Source of the DNA: Serratia fonticola
Lineage (GTDB): Bacteria > Pseudomonadota > Gammaproteobacteria > Enterobacterales > Enterobacteriaceae
DNA: 64,000 nt
Reading direction: 5' to 3'
Assembly: GCF_001006005.1 (NCBI RefSeq)
Contig: NZ_CP011254.1
Coordinates: 434,001-498,000, forward strand
In this document: piece after piece, positions 59,518-64,000 of the stretch
Layout of the letters: each line of letters begins with the position of its first letter
Position numbering within the stretch: position 1 is the stretch's first letter
Notes under the pieces: model-generated
The model's database searches: none
The model's input: the letters and a program-made list of their open reading frames with translations, nothing else
Told to the model about the DNA's origin: nothing
Program-made: the position numbers and the translations under genes

Positions 59518-60645
59518 TTATTCCATTTTTACCGTAATAGTCGCGGTTGCCTCAAAGTCTCCAACTTTCGGTGCTTTGCCGGTCGTGCTAATAGGGTAGA
59601 TGTTCAATGTCGTCTGACTATCACTATTAATATTACCCAAGCCATTCATTTCCATTGATAGTCGGTCCCCAGGCGAAATAACCTGAGTATTCCCGCCACG
59701 TTTTTCTTCAATTCTGATCGCAATATCATCATTATTCGACGTCACCGAACCATTAGTGGTGGTGGTCTTCAGGGCAGTAGGATCATGAGGGTTCACCTCG
59801 CCCTCAAACAGCAAGCTGATTTTTGCGCGCGTCGACAGGTTGGTGCACTCCAGATACAGGGTTTCTTCATGAATCTGGACGGTACTTGGCTTTTGACCTT
59901 TAACATTAAAATCGGTGGACATAATGCTGCCAAAGGGCACGGTAATCATTGGGTTTTTAAGTTCGCATTTTTGCGGCACGGTGATCTTACCGCTCATGCT
60001 CACTGACGCCGTTGGTCTGCTCCCCCGGCCTACATTGGGATCCGAATTAATATAGACATCCAACAGGGGAGAATGCGTTATTGTCGACGTGCCAATAACC
60101 GCCTGCCTGAAATAGAGATGAACTAATCCTTGTGCACCACTATCGTAGAGTACGCCCTTACAATCCTGAGGCCGGTTAAAAAAGCCATTCCCCCGCCATC
60201 CGTTACCAGGGAAAGGCACAGGGAAATATTTATTGACCGCACCGGCAATATACACCTCCATAGCGGCAGAAAAATCCTCGCTACCGCTCAACGAATAGAA
60301 CTGCCTACTACCATCCCCATCCGGCAGAGCCGCCCCCCTTGGGACAGCCATAATAAACGACTCTTTCATCCGAGTTTCGCTACCGCAGTCGCAGTTGACC
60401 AGATACCCGTCCCCCTCGTTCTGCCACACATTTTCGGCCTTATTCACCTCATAAAACGTCTTGCCAGCCGTGTTCTTATCCGGATGGTCGAACAGCTGAT
60501 TAAACGTAAAGTGATAACCCATAGTCGAGCCTGCAGGTTCGCACTGCCCGATGGCGGCCTGCGCCGATGGCAGGCTCCCCAACCCCAAGGCGATAACTCC
60601 CCCGATGGCTGAATAATGCACTAACGATTTCCATTTATTCATCAT
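59518..60645 (-). CDS. Fimbrial tip protein (two-domain adhesin)
   Basis: 375 residues, long for a tip adhesin. Signal peptide ends near PSAQA|AIG. The N-terminal part (about 30-215) has Cys in GQCEP, NCDCG and QDCKG and no recognised lectin family. The C-terminal pilin domain starts near KITVPQKCELK and ends with ATATITVKME. Position after the usher matches FimH/SfmH. The start could be 60645, 60642 or 60663; 60645 is chosen for AAAGG upstream. Confidence 0.82.
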   Translation of the reverse strand: MMNKWKSLVHYSAIGGVIALGLGSLPSAQAAIGQCEPAGSTMGYHFTFNQLFDHPDKNTAGKTFYEVNKAENVWQNEGDGYLVNCDCGSETRMKESFIMAVPRGAALPDGDGSRQFYSLSGSEDFSAAMEVYIAGAVNKYFPVPFPGNGWRGNGFFNRPQDCKGVLYDSGAQGLVHLYFRQAVIGTSTITHSPLLDVYINSDPNVGRGSRPTASVSMSGKITVPQKCELKNPMITVPFGSIMSTDFNVKGQKPSTVQIHEETLYLECTNLSTRAKISLLFEGEVNPHDPTALKTTTTNGSVTSNNDDIAIRIEEKRGGNTQVISPGDRLSMEMNGLGNINSDSQTTLNIYPISTTGKAPKVGDFEATATITVKME

Positions 60646-60653
60646 TAAAGCCT

Positions 60654-63206
60654 TTATAAACATTGGCCATTCATCAAACGGATCCCGGTGCTATCTTTTT
60701 GCTCCGGCACACTGTAAGACACTTGGCATTGTTGCGACGCGGCGTTGCCCCACTTGACCTGCAACTTGCCGCTACCGGCCATCCCAGAGAGGAATACCTG
60801 ACCACCGTCACCGACGATGCTGCCGTTGTCACCCCCATTGCTATCGGTTACGGTGGCACCGAACGGTACTGGCGCCCCCTGCCTCAACAGGGTCATCAAT
60901 ACCCGCTGACCGACATTAGGTTTGAACTCGGCGCGCACGATCGCACCACGGGTTGGGATCACCGTCTGACTGGTTATCGTCATATCGACATCATCTGGCA
61001 GAGTAGTGGTGTTTATCGCAATATTGTTTTTGCGATAGACCGTGGCGTAAGGCACCACGGCATAGCCACGCCAGTCGGTAGTCACCCCAGGTTGGTTGGC
61101 TATATTGACACCCTTGGCTCCCGGTGCTTTTACCAGCACCGCCGTCTCATTCATCTGTTGCGAGAGTGTCAAACCGTCTTCGTGCAAGAGGATCCCGCCC
61201 TGTACACCGTAGTTGAGGCGTTGATCGGAACGGTTATAGCCATACCCCACGTTGACTCTGCCCAAGCCGCCACGATAGCCAAGGCTGCTATTGCCGTAAG
61301 CCCCGACGCCCTGGCTGGTGTATCCCTGGCTGACGTTGTAGCTCAGGTTATTACTGGGTAATGCGGTACCGTTAAGGCCGACGGAGTTACTGGTGGTGCC
61401 TTTGCGGCTGGTATTGAGGTTGTAGCTTGCATAGCTGTCAGACAGCCTTCCGCCCAATGGCATACTGATATTAAAGGCGAGAATATGGTCGTCATAGTTG
61501 ACGCGTTCGCCGCTGCTGTCATAACCATCTCTGCTGAAGGTGTAGTTCAGGCCATAGCTGATACTGTTCCAGCTATTGTTATACCCGACGCTCACCGACT
61601 GGTTACGGCGCCGATCGTTCCAATAATCTTCGTTGTACAGACTGAGCGATAGTGAACCGGCACCTTCCCATAGCGCCTGGCTCATCGACAGTTCAGCACG
61701 ACTCTTCTTGTGAATCTGACTTTGTGATGTTTTGCCGCCGGTATAGGTATTTAACGTTTCCTGCAGCGTATAGAACCCCGCTGTAGAGTAACGATAGCTG
61801 GCCAAGGTGAAGCTGGTGCCCGTTTCGACAAAGTTCTTGCCGTAACGCATACGCCACGACTGGCCGCGCTCTTTGGCAGAAAATTCAGGTTTAGACCAAG
61901 CCTGGGTAACATCGGTAGAAAACGCGCCGATAATCCCCATGTTTTGCCCCCAGCCGAAAGCCAGTGCCTGATATTTGCTGGCGGCCTGCACACCGCCGTA
62001 AAGGGTGGCCCCCCTCGGCAAGCCGTAGATCGCCGTGCCTTGAGTAAACAACGTATCATCCACGTTACTGTTGGATGAACGATATTGGCCGCTGGTCAGG
62101 CTGTATTTGAAACGCCCCTGTCGCTGTAACACCGGGACGGAAGCAAACGGCACCACTAACCTTTGCTCACTGCCATCGCTCTCTTTAATGCTCACTAGCA
62201 GATCGCCGCTGCCCGCCGTCGGATACAGATCGCTGATTTCAAAGGCCCCAGGTGGCACATAGCTCTGATAAATGACATAGCCGTTCTGGCGAACTGTGAC
62301 CTGAGCGTTACTGCGGGCAATGCCGCGCACCGTTGGTGCATAACCTCTTAAACTCTCTGGCAGCATGTCATCATCCGAGGCTAACTGACCGCCCCGGAAA
62401 GGCACACTGTCAAACACTTCACTTTGAGAGGAGCTATCACCCAGTATCAACTGGCTCTTCAGCGCTACGATGTCGCGCTGTAAATAGGTATTGATGGAAT
62501 CCCAGTGGCTTTCACCATCAGAGTCACGATTCCAGGTTGAGTAGTTACGCAGACGCCAGGCGCCAAGGTTGATCCCTGAACGCAGGTTGAGATAATAGCT
62601 ATTGCTGTCCGAGCTCTTACTGTTTCGTGCCCAGCTATTGGCACCGCTAAAGTTATAGTTGACCAACAGCGCCGGTATTCCCTGATCCCACTGATCTGGT
62701 GAAACATAGCCACGGACGGTCGAGTTCAATGCCGCCTGGGGGATACTGATATCCAACCGCTGTTGATTAAAACGGAACGTGGCCGATGCCTGGGGAATGA
62801 TCTGCGCCAGATTAACGCACTGCCCCGAGGCCGGGATAGCGGGGAAGGAGGCGATCTTCACCCCCATTGCCTCAAGCATATCGCTGCTTAGGCAAGGCTG
62901 CAGGCTATCCTCACCTGCCGGGCTCCGTTGCAGGGAGAAATCAAGATCCTGGGTATCGATCATCGCCCCATTAAGATAGATATCAACCCGGTACGTACCT
63001 GGGGCCTGACTCCGACCATGTTCAAACACCGTCAGATCAGCCCCTCGCTGAGACGGATTATCAAGCTCCAGCAGTGCCGGGTTAAAGTAATCGCGGGCCT
63101 GTGCGCTACCGGACATTCCCATTAACATGGCAACCTGGCATGGGATTAACCACGCCAGCTGGGTACGGTTAAATCCGCGCGAGCCTATACGCTTCGGGTT
63201 TTTCAT
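60654..63206 (-). CDS. Fimbrial outer-membrane usher
   Basis: 850 residues, FimD/PapC family. Signal peptide ends near SGSAQA|RDY; N-terminal periplasmic domain begins DYFNPALLELD; beta-barrel with RSNAQVTVRQNGYVIYQ near the plug; C-terminal domains end PEQKDSTGIR with a Cys pair. It assembles subunits brought by the chaperone and exports the pilus. Slightly overlaps the tip-gene frame. Confidence 0.95.
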   Translation of the reverse strand: MKNPKRIGSRGFNRTQLAWLIPCQVAMLMGMSGSAQARDYFNPALLELDNPSQRGADLTVFEHGRSQAPGTYRVDIYLNGAMIDTQDLDFSLQRSPAGEDSLQPCLSSDMLEAMGVKIASFPAIPASGQCVNLAQIIPQASATFRFNQQRLDISIPQAALNSTVRGYVSPDQWDQGIPALLVNYNFSGANSWARNSKSSDSNSYYLNLRSGINLGAWRLRNYSTWNRDSDGESHWDSINTYLQRDIVALKSQLILGDSSSQSEVFDSVPFRGGQLASDDDMLPESLRGYAPTVRGIARSNAQVTVRQNGYVIYQSYVPPGAFEISDLYPTAGSGDLLVSIKESDGSEQRLVVPFASVPVLQRQGRFKYSLTSGQYRSSNSNVDDTLFTQGTAIYGLPRGATLYGGVQAASKYQALAFGWGQNMGIIGAFSTDVTQAWSKPEFSAKERGQSWRMRYGKNFVETGTSFTLASYRYSTAGFYTLQETLNTYTGGKTSQSQIHKKSRAELSMSQALWEGAGSLSLSLYNEDYWNDRRRNQSVSVGYNNSWNSISYGLNYTFSRDGYDSSGERVNYDDHILAFNISMPLGGRLSDSYASYNLNTSRKGTTSNSVGLNGTALPSNNLSYNVSQGYTSQGVGAYGNSSLGYRGGLGRVNVGYGYNRSDQRLNYGVQGGILLHEDGLTLSQQMNETAVLVKAPGAKGVNIANQPGVTTDWRGYAVVPYATVYRKNNIAINTTTLPDDVDMTITSQTVIPTRGAIVRAEFKPNVGQRVLMTLLRQGAPVPFGATVTDSNGGDNGSIVGDGGQVFLSGMAGSGKLQVKWGNAASQQCQVSYSVPEQKDSTGIRLMNGQCL

Positions 63207-63311
63207 CCATTTAACTCCATTTATCAGCCGCGCCAGTAAATTCCGGCAAGCCGCGTCCCTTCCCTGTACTACCTGTGCAGGGATTTGCAGTATTTAATCT
63301 GGTGAATGCCT

Positions 63312-63986
63312 TTATAGATTCCCGATAAACGGTTTAGTAATACCGCCGTAATCGTTAATAACTTCCCAGCTCAATGCCCCACCAGAGCTACCTTCGGGTA
63401 GTTCAAAGCGTGCACTGGATTTCGGTGCAACCATGCTGACACTTTTCAGCGGGCTACCATTAACCTTGACTGAGAATAGAGTGATAAAATAGGGCGATGC
63501 ATTAGTCACCTGAACCGCGTTACCGCTACGCTGCCAGGTCAATGTCTTGGCGGCGTCCTCTAACGTACCGGGTAACCCCTGAGGGCGATAAATCAGCTTG
63601 ATGCGCGTCTTGACCGCAATTTGCAAACTGTTTTCCTGTTTCTTGGCCGAAGGAATAGATTTGATGTTCAGCCAATAGAGAGATTCTTTATCGGTCGGTA
63701 AATTCCCCCCTGCACGCACTACGCGTAGGATATTATTCTGCTCGCCATCCAAACGGAATAAAGGGGGGGTAATGATAAATGGTGCCTTGGAGGTATCCCC
63801 TTCGTTTGTGTCAACCCAGGACTGAATGAGATAAGGCACCTTATCCGGGTTATTGACCCCCAGGGAGGCTTCTTTTTTACCACCGTCATAAACCAGGCGC
63901 GTTCCGCCGACAATAATGCCCGCCTGTACCTGCGCACCAAAGGTTAGTAACAGCGCTGCGACTATTGTGCTCCGCCAGACTTTCAT
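63312..63986 (-). CDS. Periplasmic fimbrial chaperone
   Basis: 224 residues, PapD/FimC family. Signal peptide ends near QVQA|GII. The carboxylate anchor Arg is in GTRLVYDG (about residue 29) and the Lys in TRIKLIYRP; the family signature DKESLYWLNIKSIP is near residue 100. It binds pilin subunits by donor-strand complementation. Only 14 bp upstream are in the window; the rest of the operon, probably the major pilin, lies beyond. Confidence 0.94.
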   Translation of the reverse strand: MKVWRSTIVAALLLTFGAQVQAGIIVGGTRLVYDGGKKEASLGVNNPDKVPYLIQSWVDTNEGDTSKAPFIITPPLFRLDGEQNNILRVVRAGGNLPTDKESLYWLNIKSIPSAKKQENSLQIAVKTRIKLIYRPQGLPGTLEDAAKTLTWQRSGNAVQVTNASPYFITLFSVKVNGSPLKSVSMVAPKSSARFELPEGSSGGALSWEVINDYGGITKPFIGNL

Positions 63987-64000
63987 TGCTTATTCACCAC

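Overview
The window is a chromosomal segment of an enterobacterium. A Serratia-like member of Yersiniaceae is the best guess, made from protein resemblance and dispersed palindromic repeats; this is inference. From about 1 to 42.6 kb the gene order follows the Escherichia coli K-12 xni-to-lysR segment closely, without the E. coli fuc genes and ygdQ.

Core part. It begins with xni, rlmM, ygdD, gcvA, the divergent sRNA gene gcvB, ygdI and the sulfur/tRNA-modification set csdA-csdE-tcdA. Next come mltA, three initiator tRNA genes, amiC and argA (with an apparent pair of ARG boxes). The recombination block recC / ptrA-recB-recD, the pseudopilin cluster ppdA-ppdB-ygdB-ppdC, lgt-thyA and rppH-ptsP follow. 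The rppH-mutH gap holds consensus DnaA boxes where E. coli has DARS2. Then mutH, ygdR, tas, aas-lplT, one OmrA/OmrB-type sRNA gene, galR (with its own operator), a GNAT acetyltransferase, an AscG-like LacI regulator and the divergent pair lysA/lysR.

Accessory part (42.6-56 kb). A LysR regulator faces a secreted, atypical metallo-beta-lactamase-fold protein plus a DsbA-family thioredoxin-fold protein. A YddA/SbmA-type ABC exporter follows. A reduced N-acetylgalactosamine-type cluster (agaR, kbaZ, agaVWEF) has the transporter and a non-catalytic aldolase subunit but no kbaY, agaA or agaS nearby. A 36-residue membrane-protein ORF, an MFS transporter, a 60-residue candidate ORF and the YojI exporter with a Fur-box-like upstream site come next.

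Fimbrial part (56-64 kb). A FimB/FimE-type recombinase on the plus strand faces a minus-strand chaperone-usher locus: chaperone, usher, two-domain tip protein, pilin subunit, then two LuxR-type regulators whose receiver-like domains carry Glu where the phosphoacceptor Asp should be. The operon start, probably with the major pilin, lies beyond the right edge.

Two repeat families recur in gaps: palindromes built on GGGGCG-N-CATG-N-CGCCCC, and a CCCTCACCCTAACCC / CCCACAGGGAGAGGG element. The strongest candidates for new biology are the twin pseudo-receiver regulators with the lone recombinase, the altered metal motif of the MBL protein, the truncated aga system and the 36-residue membrane protein.
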